A stretch of DNA of 23,832 nt from Saccoglossus kowalevskii (GCF_000003605.2 NW_003119493.1:1-23832); one strand, 5' to 3'. Numbered from the stretch's first letter, positions 10,129 through 20,160 are shown. The notes: generated by a model not told the origin, from the sequence alone. A program made the numbers and translations.

Positions 10129-10592
10129 TAACTTAAATTACTAATTGCATAACCTGTGCATTTTACAATTACTGGTTATTTTTCATTTTATCATCAGTAA
10201 GCAAATCTTGAATCAGTTGAATTTTATTGAATAAAGCTGAATAATAGTGTTTAACTTGTGTATGTAAAACATAATTCTGCAATCAGCTGTTCACATAAAA
10301 CCTGGTTCTGTAGTGCAAATATTTGTATTCTCTGTTGTTACAAAATACTTGGCAGCAACACCTGAATACACAATTGCATTTGTAATTCCTCATTGAATGT
10401 TAATGCAAGGAATCCTGCTACGAATACTGATGAGTTATCATTAGTACATGTACCTGACACATGCATAAATCTTCCTGGTATAGTATAGCGCAATTTAATA
10501 GGACAGATCATGAATCTTTGCAGCTTGGGTATCCATCTACCCTTTTGCTTATGTCCCACTCTTAACTTTGAAATTTAGAAGTAGTTAACTTA
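10129..10592. other. Non-coding stretch, no gene seen
   Basis: The minus-strand frame at 10338-10559 (73 codons) has no repeat and mixed composition, but no domain is recognised and no splice partners fit. I do not call it. Confidence 0.5.
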
Positions 10593-10644
10593 GTGTGACA
10601 AGGTCGTGTGGGTTGCGCCCTCTGCGGTGCTCCAAACCCAACAC

Positions 10645-10954
10645 ACGCCTGACAGAGCGAAGTAGTTTTTCACTTTCCTCAACGAATTTTTGTTGATACC
10701 AATCAAATTGAAGGAACATTAGTTAGTACCATCAAAAAGTAACCATTCAAGGCAGAGTTTATTTCCGCCTAATGTTTATCATTTTCTTGTAAACAGTCTG
10801 TATTTTTCGCCGACAATGCAAACACAACTTTAATTGATGGTGTTACCATGACCACCAAAATGAATATTCATTGAAACTCATTGCAAGAAGGTGTGGACTT
10901 TGTGAATTCACAATCTTGCCAACGAGACATACACTACCGTATTCTGTCAGGCGT
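10645..10954. mobile_element. Possible decayed inverted-repeat element
   Basis: ACGCCTGACAGAGCGAAGTAG at 10645-10665 pairs with the reverse complement of 10934-10954, with about 4 mismatches in 21. Looser pairing (TGACA....GTGG.GCGCC) continues outward to about 10595 and 11015, so the element may be about 420 bp. The ends are more G+C-rich than the surroundings. No target duplication is recognisable. Confidence 0.5.
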
Positions 10955-11264
10955 TAGTGAGGTCTGATGCTGTTCGGCCGGTGAAGGCGCCACTCATGTC
11001 TACATGTCAGGCTAGGGTTAACTCTCATCAGAAAATTAGTATATTAGTATATTCATATTAGCAACATACTTTATTTGTTTATCATCTAATCAATAACACA
11101 GACTGTGAATGTAAGATATTCACAGCTATTCCAGACACTGGTGGGCTTGCTAGAATCTATGGTACACCACAACCTGTATTGTACCCAATAACTGACTTTC
11201 ATTCAATTTACATGTAACTCAAATTACTATTATTGTGACTTGCGCTATACCAGTCGTATACTTT
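10955..11264. other. Non-coding stretch, no gene seen
   Basis: Contains the possible outer arm of the preceding inverted-repeat element up to about 11015. Beyond that nothing is recognisable. Confidence 0.5.
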
Positions 11265-11438
11265 GCTCTTAAAGCAGGAGGGTGGTCACCTGCGCACGTG
11301 CTGGAATTGAGTCCTAAGCGACGATAACAACACGCGGCTAAAAATGCAAAGGCTCATGGGTAAACTCTTGTTTGTAAAAAATGACATGCTATGGCCATCT
11401 GACGCATGCGCAGGTAACGACTCCCCCGCTTTAAGAGC
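11265..11438. mobile_element. 174-bp palindromic element with ~37-bp inverted ends
   Basis: The left arm GCTCTTAAAGCAGGAGGGTG continues into GTCACCTGCGCACG. It pairs with the right arm (GCATGCGCAGGTAACGACTC continuing into CCCCGCTTTAAGAGC), about 30 of 35 positions. GTATAC occurs just outside both ends (about 11256 and 11454). The arms are much richer in G+C than the neighbourhood. No coding is present. It behaves like a short foldback or MITE; the family is unknown. Confidence 0.8.
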
Positions 11439-11712
11439 TACCTGTAGGTATACTGAACTGTCATTGTAGGTTCCAGGATGCTGATGCTTGACAGTGTCAG
11501 ATGACATACATGTACACCTGTACATGTAAGGCTGTTGTATTTGTAATGTCAGGCATAGTTGTCACGTCTGTCCAGATATTACAGGCTTGATTCAGTGCTG
11601 CATGGCTGCATGCCCACACAACAGTGAAATCAAAGAGGATTTTCTCAGTACATATACATATACTGTTAGAATATGAAAACCACAACTAGAATGATGAGAA
11701 TGGTTACATTGG

Positions 11713-12128
11713 ATAAAGTCAGAGGTACATTACTTGGGGTTTGTAACTACGGTGACATGATACCAAGATCCCGTCACAATCTCGCTCTCGCATAAACGTT
11801 CCAACTCAGAAAAAATGCAAATGCGCATGCCCGAGGTAACTAGGATACTGGGATGTCCAGGTGGATCAAAATAGCTGCCCACGATATGACGGATTACGAG
11901 AACTATATTTTCTGTACATTTTCGATGTATTACATTTTTCACTATGATAGTGACAAGAAAAGTTTATTTTTTTCATTACAAACCTTGAACATTGATATGC
12001 GTCATGTCAGAAGGTCGTAGCCTCAGTCTCGCTATCTACGAGAAGAGACTTGAATGGGATCTTGACATGATGTCACCATACAGTACTATGCAAGTTGCAA
12101 ACCCCAAGTAATGCACCTCTGATAAAGT
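11713..12128. mobile_element. hAT-like non-autonomous element with 7-bp target duplication
   Basis: The element is 11720-12121 (402 bp). The left end CAGAGGTACATTACTTGGGG, followed by TTTGTAAC, pairs with the right end, whose reverse complement is CAGAGGTGCATTACTTGGGG followed by TTTGCAAC. Further pairing inward (GGTGACAT..., AAGATCCC, TCTCGCT) makes the arms about 90 bp. Exact direct repeats ATAAAGT flank it at 11713-11719 and 12122-12128. Ends of the form CAGAG...CTCTG are characteristic of hAT transposons, which normally make 8-bp duplications. The visible one is 7 bp, so the assignment is an inference. No transposase is present. Confidence 0.88.
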
Positions 12129-13239
12129 ATAATGCATCAATTTAATGTACACTCATCACGGATTGCACATGGTTGTTAACTATAATTATGTGTGAATATA
12201 GATTCTACTTTAAACGAGACATCGTGATTCACTATCGTACTGCCCTCTATGCACAAGGCTGATTGCGTGTTTTTTTTGCTTTAAAAGATAAGTGAGGAAA
12301 AAAATTTGTGCACATAGAATGTTGCACTAGTTAATACATTTTCTTCATGTGTGCAGACACAGTGACTTGTTTCTGAGAACCAATCATCAGGGGTTTTTCT
12401 AGAAAAAACTGCAAGAGAGAGCACTGCAATTCAGCAGCGCCACCAAGTGGGGGAGATAGGGTTCTCCCTACCAGGGTGTGGAGTTTTTGATAATTCTAAG
12501 TTAAAATGGAGCATTCTACAGCTTCCTTGGGACCAAAATTACCCGGTACTATCAGACAGGTCACAGTTGAAGACTATGGCAACATGTGATCCCTGGTCAA
12601 TCAGAATTTTATAGTTGCCAGAGGATCTGCTTCCCAGGGTGACGGGTGCATGGCCATAGCATGAGGGCGCTGCGTCCCTGTTCCCTTGTTTAAAATAATC
12701 CCTGAATCATTGTATCCGTAGATAAAATATTGATCTTCCTTCAGAAGATTAGGACAAAAATAGACAAATTTAGTGAAAACTGAAAATTGACTCAAATTTT
12801 ATCTGTTTTGTCTCCAAAATTAAGGTTCATTAAAGAATATAAGAAAAAAAAGTTTAATTCAAATAATGCCATGCAAAGTGGCCGTTTGTCGTCTACTTCA
12901 CAGCCCATTTTATATTGAGGGCATTTTGCAGCACATACAAGTTGTTTTTATCACCAGAATTCATTCATAAATCTCAAATTTCATGTACAGTGTGACAAAA
13001 GCCAGACCTCTGCTCCCCTTTAAGTACTTTTAGGTGGTTGCTACATGTATACACATGTTCTACTGTATATTAAAATAAAAGATTCCGACTGACACATATT
13101 CCTACCTGGTATTACATGGACACTGCAATGATCAATTGGTGTCTAATATACATGTATACATCCTGGTGTGTAGAAAGCTTGTTTTTATGACACGCATCAA
13201 TATTACTAACACATTGCTCTTTCTTTTGCTTTGTTGCAG
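12129..13239. other. Non-coding stretch ending at the SCAI splice acceptor
   Basis: No exon is recognised before 13240. A weak inverted similarity (CAATCATCAGGGGTTTTTCT near 12382 against the reverse complement of about 12688-12712) and CAGCGCC / GGCGCTG words suggest a decayed element of about 330 bp, at low confidence. The final 20 bases before 13240 form a pyrimidine-rich tract ending TTGTTGCAG, a good 3' splice site. Confidence 0.5.
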
Positions 13240-13326
13240 ACAAATTTTAGACACAAAATATGGTTTAAAAAGGTGGCAGATTGGTGAAATCGCTTCCAAG
13301 ATTGGACAGCTGTATTATCATTATTA
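13240..13326 (+). CDS. SCAI: SCAI coding exon (first in window)
   Basis: The exon begins after TTGTTGCAG with the third base of a split codon, which would complete an Arg if the upstream exon ends in AG or CG. It then reads QILDTKYGL and KRWQIGEIASKIGQLYYHY. The KRWQIGEIASKIGQLYY block is essentially unchanged between this sequence and vertebrate SCAI, which makes the identification very secure. It ends with TA, the first two bases of a Tyr codon completed in the next exon, followed by the donor GTAAGT. An apparent TAG stop at 13325-13327 exists only if the intron is read through. The 6.2-kb intron that follows is loaded with transposon-like repeats. Confidence 0.96.
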
Positions 13327-13409
13327 GTAAGTTTGGAAGTTCTTTTTTTTGTATTTAAAACAACTTTTTTATTGGGGCATACTTTCAAACTTTATATAGC
13401 ATATATAGA

Positions 13410-13597
13410 TACACTGTAACCTCAATATAATGAACACCTTTATAATGAATTTCCTGATATAATGAATTCATAACATGTCTCCCGATCACTACAAACCCAA
13501 TGTATTATGTGGTTCATTATACATGTAGTGAACATTTCACTATAACAAACTAATTATATGTCCCCCAAAGAATTGGTTATAACGAGGCTACAGTGTA
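13410..13597. mobile_element. TA-flanked inverted-repeat element in SCAI intron
   Basis: The element is 13412-13595 (184 bp). The left end CACTGTAACCTCAATATAAT pairs with the reverse complement of the right end (ATAACGAGGCTACAGTG), about 16 of 20 positions. The dinucleotide TA flanks both sides (13410-13411, 13596-13597). The interior is AT-rich with repeated ATAATGAA words and no coding. TA target sites and CAGTG-type termini fit non-autonomous Tc1/mariner/pogo-like elements, an inference. It sits only 84 bp after the SCAI donor at 13327. Confidence 0.85.
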
Positions 13598-14477
13598 ACT
13601 GGTAATTAATTACATGTAATAAAAGGCCATAACAGTGGTCTTTGTGAAGCTATCTACATGCTGGTAATTCATTTCAAGAATTTACTCCACTTCTTGATGT
13701 GAGAATTCAGTTTGTTTCTCCAAGAGGCAATATTATATTATATTTTATGAACATGCCTTTTTTAAACAATAAAGTTAATTTTTGCTTTCAGTTTGAAAGT
13801 TCTTCAGTTAGCATGTGTGTGGTTGCACTCATAAGGTGAACAGATTAACCCAGTCTCATCCTGAGCTTGTTTAGAACAGAGTCAGAGGGTCAGTGTGACC
13901 TTTATTTCTGTGTTAAACGCTATAATCATATGTGAACAAAATTTCTGAGTTTAAAAAAAATTCCACTAGCAGTGCTCAATAGTATGTGAATAGGTGTAAA
14001 TGCCAAGCTTAATATGAACCACAATGAACAGAACATAGGTTTTGCCAACTGATAAGGGATATTTACAAATATGTCAAACCCTCTGTTTGACTGTGAACAA
14101 GGCTTCAGATTATTTCATTTCATCTTAATATAAAATGTTCTGAAATTGAACTGCATGAGTTCCTGAGAACAGCTCACAGATTGGCAAGATAACGCATGAG
14201 TAGACATGCCCTGACAAAACCATTAACTGTTTCATTAATAACAGTGTTGCAGCAAAGGACTACTGGGCTTTGCTATCTATATTGTGCACTTTATGTTAAA
14301 GCCATGTGCAATTAGTGCTGTATCAAAGGTAGTACACTACTATTAGGATAAAACAAGAAATGTCACTACAAATTCTGAATCAATGCAAAGGTAATCACAA
14401 GATTGTGCCTGATTGTCTACTGACATTTACAATAAGAACAATTAAGAGAGCAGCATGTTTTTAGCTTCGCTGTCGAC
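13598..14477. other. SCAI intron, no further feature seen
   Basis: AT-rich intronic sequence. No exon, RNA gene or clear repeat is visible before the family A element starting near 14478. Confidence 0.6.
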
Positions 14478-15510
14478 TTTGTCGCGCGGAGCTTATCATA
14501 TGAGTGATTGTCGTCGTCCGTGGTCTGTCGTCTGTGTCAATATTTTACATTTTCGACTTCTTCTTGAAAACTACAAGCCTGAATGCGTTGATACTTGGTG
14601 TATATGTACCTTGGGTAGACCTCTCTCAGATTTGTTCATTTCATGATCATATCTTCAATTCTCTAATTTTGGTGAATATTTTTGGTAAAAAGTGATATTT
14701 TCAACTTCTTGTTAAAAACTGCAAGTCCAATTGCTTTGATATTACATATATAGGTACTAAATGTGGACCTCTCTCAGATTTGTTCATTTTGTAATGATAT
14801 CTTTAATTCTCTAATTTTGGTGAATATTTTTGTCATTTTTGGTAAAAAGTGATATTTTTGACTTCTTGTTAAAAACCACAAGTCCAATTGCTTTGATAAT
14901 ACATATATAGGTACTACATGTGGACCACTCTCAAATTTGTTCATTTCATAATGATATCTTTAATTTTCTAATTTTGGTGAATATTTTTGTCATTTTTGGT
15001 AAAAAGTGATATTTTCAACTTCTTGTTAGAAACCGCAAGTCCAATTGCTTTGATATTACATATATAGGTACTACATGTGGACCTCTCTCAGATTTGTTCA
15101 CTTTGTAATGATATCTTTAATTCTCTAATTTTGGTGAATATTTTTGTCATTTTTGGTAAAAAGTGTTATTTTCGACTTCTTGTTAAAAACGACAATTCCA
15201 ATTGCTTTGATATTACATATATAGATACTACGTATGGACCACTCTCAAATTTGTTCATTTCATGATGATATTTTCAATTCTCTAATTTTGATGAATATTT
15301 TGTCATTTTTGGTAAAAAGTGATATTTTCTTCTTGTTAAAAACCCCAATCATTTATGGTGAAAAATGATATTTTTGAATTCTTGTTGAAAACTGCAAGTC
15401 CCATTGCATTGATACTATGCATATTGTTCATTTTCTAATGATATCTTCTGTTCTTTAATTGAAATGTGCATTGCTAACAGCGGAGCTATCTCAGCCGAGA
15501 GGCTGCTTGT
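14478..15510 (+). repeat. Interspersed repeat family A, long copy with five 157-bp units
   Basis: The head GCGGAGCTTATCATATGAG matches the copy at 8363. TTTGGTAAAAAGTGATATTT (or close variants) recurs at 14681, 14838, 14995, 15152 and 15308, a steady 156-157 bp period. Each unit carries TCTCAGATTTGTTCATTT, TCTAATTTTGGTGAATATTT, ACTTCTTGTT and CCAATTGCTTTGATA. The last unit is shortened, and the tail is CAGCGGAGCTATCTCAGCC followed by GAGAGGCTGCTTG. Small plus-strand frames (14455-14695, 15077-15265) repeat with the unit and are not genes. Confidence 0.93.
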
Positions 15511-16552
15511 TTTTTGTTTGGTTTTATGAAAAATTAACGCTGAAATCTTTAAAAAAGAGGTCAGGAATGTTGTTGTATATTGTGTCTTTAAACTGTAAAA
15601 ATTGCATTCCATCATAAAGAGCCATTACTGAAATACCTGGTCACAAAGTTGAATATCAGCGAAAACACTTTGCAGTTACTGTTTATAAATCTTGGCCAAG
15701 CACATTGACACATGTGGTATAAATATAGCTTCAGTTTTCAGCAGCTAGAGGATAAATGGGTCATACTATTACTAATCTCAGTGAAAACTGTAGAGGGGGG
15801 TCAGGGCTACATTTTGATGGGAATTATAGTGGTGATACTGTAACAAACCCAGGTCCTGGTAATATACAAAGACCAAAGAAGTCAAGTTGTTATTAAAGGT
15901 ACATCAAGGTTTACTCAGATTTATGAATGCGGTTTCTTTCATTTATTTATGAGACAGTTTGGTTGCACTTGTGTTCTCTGAGGTTTTGGACATTGGTCAA
16001 TGGAAGTTTTTAGTTATCAGTACAATACTAGATTAAGGGAAATCACTTTATGATGAGTTGTACCCACATATAATTCACCTGTTTGCAGATGTTCTATGTA
16101 TCATTTTATAATTAAATGATGGGGACTGTGACATTCATGTCTTGTTAATTCAGGGTTTACACAGAATAATTCCAGTCGTGTAAGAATGACCAAGTGCCTT
16201 GTGAACTAATTGTTGCCTTAAGTATTTTGAGTTGACTGCACTCAAGTGAAAGCATCAGAAAATTATCACAATTGTGTCATTATAAACTAAATAAATATTT
16301 TGATGTGTGTGTCTGATCTCCTTTAATTGGCTTCCTTTAGGAGTGCAACCTACATGGGCAGAAAATCTGCAACCTCCATACATGTATCAGTCTTTAATCT
16401 GATTGTGAATCCCTATACTAATACTGAAATAATGATTTGTTATTTTGATGGGAATTACAGTTTTTGCTTTTTAGTTATCAGTCTTGTATCGTTTACATGA
16501 TTTGTTACCAAAATTGGCTCTGTATAATAAGTTCATGAAACTAAGGTTTGGG
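15511..16552. other. SCAI intron, no further feature seen
   Basis: About 1 kb of AT-rich intronic DNA. Short words repeat (GATGGGAATTA at about 15817 and 16448; TTTTTAGTTATCAGT at about 16008 and 16470), which may mark an old duplication. The minus-strand frame at 15415-15615 overlaps the tail of the family A repeat and is not credible. Confidence 0.55.
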
Positions 16553-16790
16553 TTTTACTCGTACTTTCAGTGCAACAAAGGCATTCCTTTCATGTTTAGA
16601 AATATTTAAAAATTTCACGATTCAAACTGAAACAAAAGGTTTATGTTGACCAATTGAATAACAATGGAATGTTTTCCAATGATGTTGCTGCACTCTGTGC
16701 TTGTTGATTGGCTTGTTTGATTCAACTGCCATTGAAATTCATAAATACTTGTAAAGATGAAGGAATGCCTTTGTTGCACCAAGTGTAGTA
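16553..16790. repeat. ~240-bp foldback (imperfect palindrome) in SCAI intron
   Basis: GTGCAACAAAGGCATTCCTT at 16570-16589 is matched on the opposite strand by 16759-16778 with one base missing. Pairing continues inward (ATTTA..AATTTCA against TGAAATTCATAAAT) and more loosely outward to about 16553 and 16790. There is no clear target duplication. It could be a decayed foldback transposon. In RNA, the arms would form a long intronic hairpin. Confidence 0.75.
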
Positions 16791-16949
16791 GTTTACATTT
16801 TGTAGTTGTCTTAAAAATTTAAAAGTGAATATATTAATAATACTCCGGTTGTTTAATTTTATGACTAATGGAAAAGTAAGTTGCTTGGGGTGTCTGACAT
16901 GCATTTTTTGTTGGAATGCACACAAACAGAGTAATAGTTTGTCATTACC

Positions 16950-17031
16950 ACTGAATACTACAGTGATTTGTTGTGTTAGATAATTGTCTAATAGACAAAT
17001 CCGTCAGGTGATAAATCAGACAGTATTCAGT
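16950..17031. repeat. 82-bp small foldback with perfect inner palindrome
   Basis: ACTGAATACT at 16950-16959 pairs exactly with AGTATTCAGT at 17022-17031, and GATTT/AAATC blocks follow inside. Near the middle TTGTCTA (16984-16990) pairs exactly with TAGACAA (16992-16998) around a single base. It may be a miniature foldback element or a chance structure of eroded arms. Confidence 0.65.
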
Positions 17032-17402
17032 AGTCCCTAGGCCTTTAGTAGAAGTCTTCTGATTTGATAGACAAAAGTATTCAAGTTATAACTCTGTATT
17101 AATTCATTAACAGTGATTGTTTATTTGTAGTCATAGTTTTTCTTCCAGGATTTTTGGTTTATCCCATATACTGTCATAGGCAGTACACAATTTATGTACT
17201 GTGCTTTTATGAGATATCCAAACAAGGGGAAATTTTTGCCAGTAGACAAAATGGAGAATTTCAAGAAGATTATCAACATTAGTGTTCGAATATATAGAAT
17301 ATGGAAAAACAAAATAAAAAAAATATTTTTGGTCACTTTTTGAATTAATGTATGCCCTTTTGCATTCATACATGTACATGTAGTAATAAGGCGCTGTCAG
17401 GG

Positions 17403-17646
17403 TTAACCTTTTCACCACCAGACTTTTTTGCCCAAATTTTTCTTTAGTTTTATTCTAATATTCTTCAATATTCCTGAAAATGAACCATAATTTTGGAGCC
17501 AACAGACAAAATACATGTATCAGTAAATTATCAGATTTTACTCATTCAGACAAACAATAATTTTTCTATTTTTGTGCAGACTATAAACAGAACTATTTTA
17601 TGAATTTGTGATGAAAATAGGTAACTGGTGGTGGTGAGAAGGTTAA
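17403..17646. mobile_element. TTAA-flanked inverted-repeat element in SCAI intron
   Basis: The element is 17407-17642 (236 bp). The left end CCTTTTCACCACCAG pairs with the reverse complement of the right end CTGGTGGTGGTGAGAAGG (one extra CCA triplet on the right arm). Both ends are bordered by TTAA (17403-17406 and 17643-17646). A TTAA target with CC-type termini is the pattern of piggyBac-type (also Kolobok) elements; which of the two is an inference. The interior is AT-rich and non-coding. Confidence 0.87.
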
Positions 17647-19522
17647 TATACATCCAATGCGTTTGCAGTATTTTGGACTGTGAGCATAATAATTCTACGT
17701 AGATGAAATTAATTATGATTACAAAAATGTAGTTTTTACTTTAGTATCAAATGGCATGATTTATTATTGCTGTCCCACATTCATCCTCTCCTACCTGTAT
17801 TTTTAATTGAGCTAAAGTACGCCAATTCCATTCCTCATACTGTGTTTCCTTGTAGTACATAACATGTATTACATGACATCTTTGCTTTGGGGCATACAGG
17901 AGATAACTATGTTTTAAAAAAATCTGAAAGTATGGTAGACCTTTACAGACTCTATCAATTTTAATGGATGGACGTGGTTCAAGAGTTCATATTTTTCTGT
18001 GCTGGACTTATCTTCTGTTGTAAAACTATCCTGATGGTTCTGGTCGTGAAAAAAACATTAAACGATGGTGGTCATTGCGCATGCACAAGATACATGTATT
18101 GGTCTCATATAAACAAAGATGGCGACTTTGCCTGTTGCGCAGATCACAAGTACAAACTGAAGCATTACCAAGCTTTAGCCAGGTATCAAAGGAGTCACTG
18201 GCATTAATTAGTTCATGTCGCACCAAGGTCAAAACTTGTTCTTGTGATTTCCATTAAAAGCGTGCATTAGATTGTTTATCAACACAAATGTGTTGGCTCG
18301 ATGAACACCATCCTTCAGAGGAAGTTGGTTCTTATCTCTGAGACAGTCCATTGTCTTCCTTTCAGTTTTGTAGAAGTAGGAGCATAGTTTATTATATTCC
18401 TTCATATTCACTTCACACAAATGTAAAGACTTGTTGTTTCAACACTTCTTGAAAATGGCAGCACTCACAAAAGTTCAGCTTGGTTTTGCTGGTTAATTTT
18501 GTTGACTGTTTTTGAGACTAAAATCCATGCTTCAATCTGATTATGGGCGCAGTGACGTAGAACATTTTCTTGGATTCAACAAATGCATAAAGGGGTATTT
18601 CCATGCTTAATGATGTGATATACACATCTGATGATGGTCAGTTTTAATGAAGTGAAAATACCTCAATGCCATATTCCCATCTTGAAAGATTAGCATTTTA
18701 ACATTGAAGTATAAAAAAGTTCAAATTCAAATCATTTGAATCAATATATAATGCAGCAAGCATTCAATTTGATTTTTGCAGCTGGGCTATTTTACTCATA
18801 CAAGTACATTGTAGAACCACTAAATGAATGAATGAATTAAAAAAGTGATTTGTCTAGTATTTAAATTCAAATAGTAAATCACATCAAGTCACAAAAATGA
18901 AGTTGATTCAACTACATTGGCATTGGTAATATTAGAAAAGTTTACCTAACTTAATATAGTGACCCCTTGCCAGTTACAGTTTTGAAGTATAAGAACTAAT
19001 GTTTCATACATCTTGTATTTAATTGGCTGTTAAGGGTCTGGAGAAGACAACTTAACACCTACTGGTTGTCAATTACTGAGATGCAAAAGGTGACGGAAGC
19101 TTGACACCGAGGTGTGGACGTATGAAGTCGCGACTTTACATACTTCTCGGCCGTTCCCTCTTGATAAAGCTCTATAAAACTCGCGACCCTCAATAAATCA
19201 CGATTTTTGCTTGAATCCTGACACCCGCGACTTAGTGAATTGCCACTATACTTGCTCTAAGTTATCAACAATTTTCACTAAAATTCCATTCACAAATCCA
19301 TTGTAAAAAGCTGTTTTCAAAATAGCGCACATTTATAAGTATGTGACCTCACACCTTGATTAAAATTCTATTTGTAGTGTGAAACCTATACCGAGCAAGT
19401 GTCTGAAACAGGTAGCAGAATAAACCTACTAATAGTACCATTTTGCTGCTTTCCTGCTGTGACACTCAGGGTCTTGCAGTAAATCTAATATACTAATGCA
19501 TGTTGTCTTTGATTGGTTTTAG
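17647..19522. other. SCAI intron; CpG-bearing patch 19085-19235; acceptor at its end
   Basis: No exon is seen in this 1.9-kb stretch. Overlapping frames at 17968-18257 on both strands look slightly more G+C-rich and include AAAGATGGCGAC and GCGCATGC words, but show no protein family. The patch 19085-19235 carries three CGCGAC words (including the palindrome AGTCGCGACT at 19126-19135) in otherwise CpG-poor DNA. The stretch ends in the acceptor GATTGGTTTTAG before 19523. Confidence 0.55.
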
Positions 19523-19618
19523 TTTACGCACCAGTGAAACGAACTACTTGAATGAGTCATTCTCATTCTATTCTGCAATCCGTGCTAGAGCGTATTATTC
19601 CAAAGCAAATAAAGAAGG
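19523..19618 (+). CDS. SCAI: SCAI coding exon (second in window)
   Basis: The first base completes the Tyr codon begun at 13325. The exon then reads LRTSETNYLNESFSFYSAIR and ARAYYSKANKE. This continues the SCAI sequence exactly: vertebrate SCAI has LRTSETSYLNEAFSFYSAIR at this point. The aromatic-rich YLNE-FSFYSAIR stretch is a strongly conserved helical segment. The exon ends with GG, two bases of a Gly codon, followed by the donor GTAAGT. Intron phase 2 on both sides. Confidence 0.96.
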
Positions 19619-19632
19619 GTAAGTTCTCTCCT

Positions 19633-20160
19633 CATTATTATTAAAGCCGCAATGAATCTCTCCTGAAATATAAACAAGCATTCAAAAGAATTTACAGTAT
19701 CTACCACTGGGGGCAGTATTCTACAAATACATTCTCATTATTGAAGCTGCAATATATCTCTTGAAATATGAATAAGTACGGATAGTTATGTGCATTCAAA
19801 AGAATTTACAGTATCTACCACTGGGGGCAGTATTCTACAAATACATTTTCATTATTGAAGCTGCGCTGTATCTCTTGTAATATGAAAAAGTAAGGATAGT
19901 TATGTGCATTCAAAAGAATTTACAGTATCTACCACTGGGGGCAGTATTCCACAAATACATTCTCATTTTTGAAGCTGCAATATATCTCTTGAAATATGAA
20001 TAAGTACGGATAGTTATGTGCATTCAAAAGAATTTACAGTATCTACCACTGGGGGCAAAAATACATTTTCATTATTGAAGCTGCGCTGTATCTCTTGTAA
20101 TATGAAAAAGTAAGGATAGTTATGTGCATTCAAAAGAAGTATTCCACAAAAATACATTCC
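19633..20160. repeat. 114-bp tandem array with alternating A/B subtypes
   Basis: TTCAAAAGAA recurs at 19681, 19795, 19909, 20023 and 20129. Spacing is 114 bp, and 106 bp for the last step, where GGGGGCAAAAATAC marks a deletion. Units contain ACAGTATCTACCACTGGGGG. Two versions alternate: A (GCAATATATCTCTTGAAATA, GAATAAGTACGG) and B (GCGCTGTATCTCTTGTAATA, GAAAAAGTAAGG), in the order partial-A-B-A-B. The true repeating block is therefore about 228 bp. The array lies within the SCAI intron between 19619 and 20569. Confidence 0.94.

Noticed and set aside
10338-10559. 73-codon minus-strand open frame
   Set aside because: Mixed composition but no recognisable domain, no neighbouring exon and length within chance expectation.
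12382-12712. Possible inverted-repeat element with CAATCATCAGGGGTTTTTCT-like ends
   Set aside because: The end match is only about 16 of 21 with indels further in and no target duplication; too weak to list as an element.
1-13239. Upstream SCAI exons, tRNA genes or CRISPR arrays
   Set aside because: No conserved N-terminal SCAI segments, tRNA-like cloverleaf signals, or repeat-spacer patterns were found by reading; the tandem repeats lack unique spacers.
13325-13327. In-frame TAG as a SCAI stop codon
   Set aside because: The TAG is formed by TA of a Tyr codon plus G of the GTAAGT donor; the next exon begins with T and continues the protein exactly.
17968-18257. Overlapping 60-79-codon frames on both strands
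   Set aside because: Three frames open in the same DNA cannot all be real, none matches SCAI or another family I recognise, and no splice sites bracket them convincingly.
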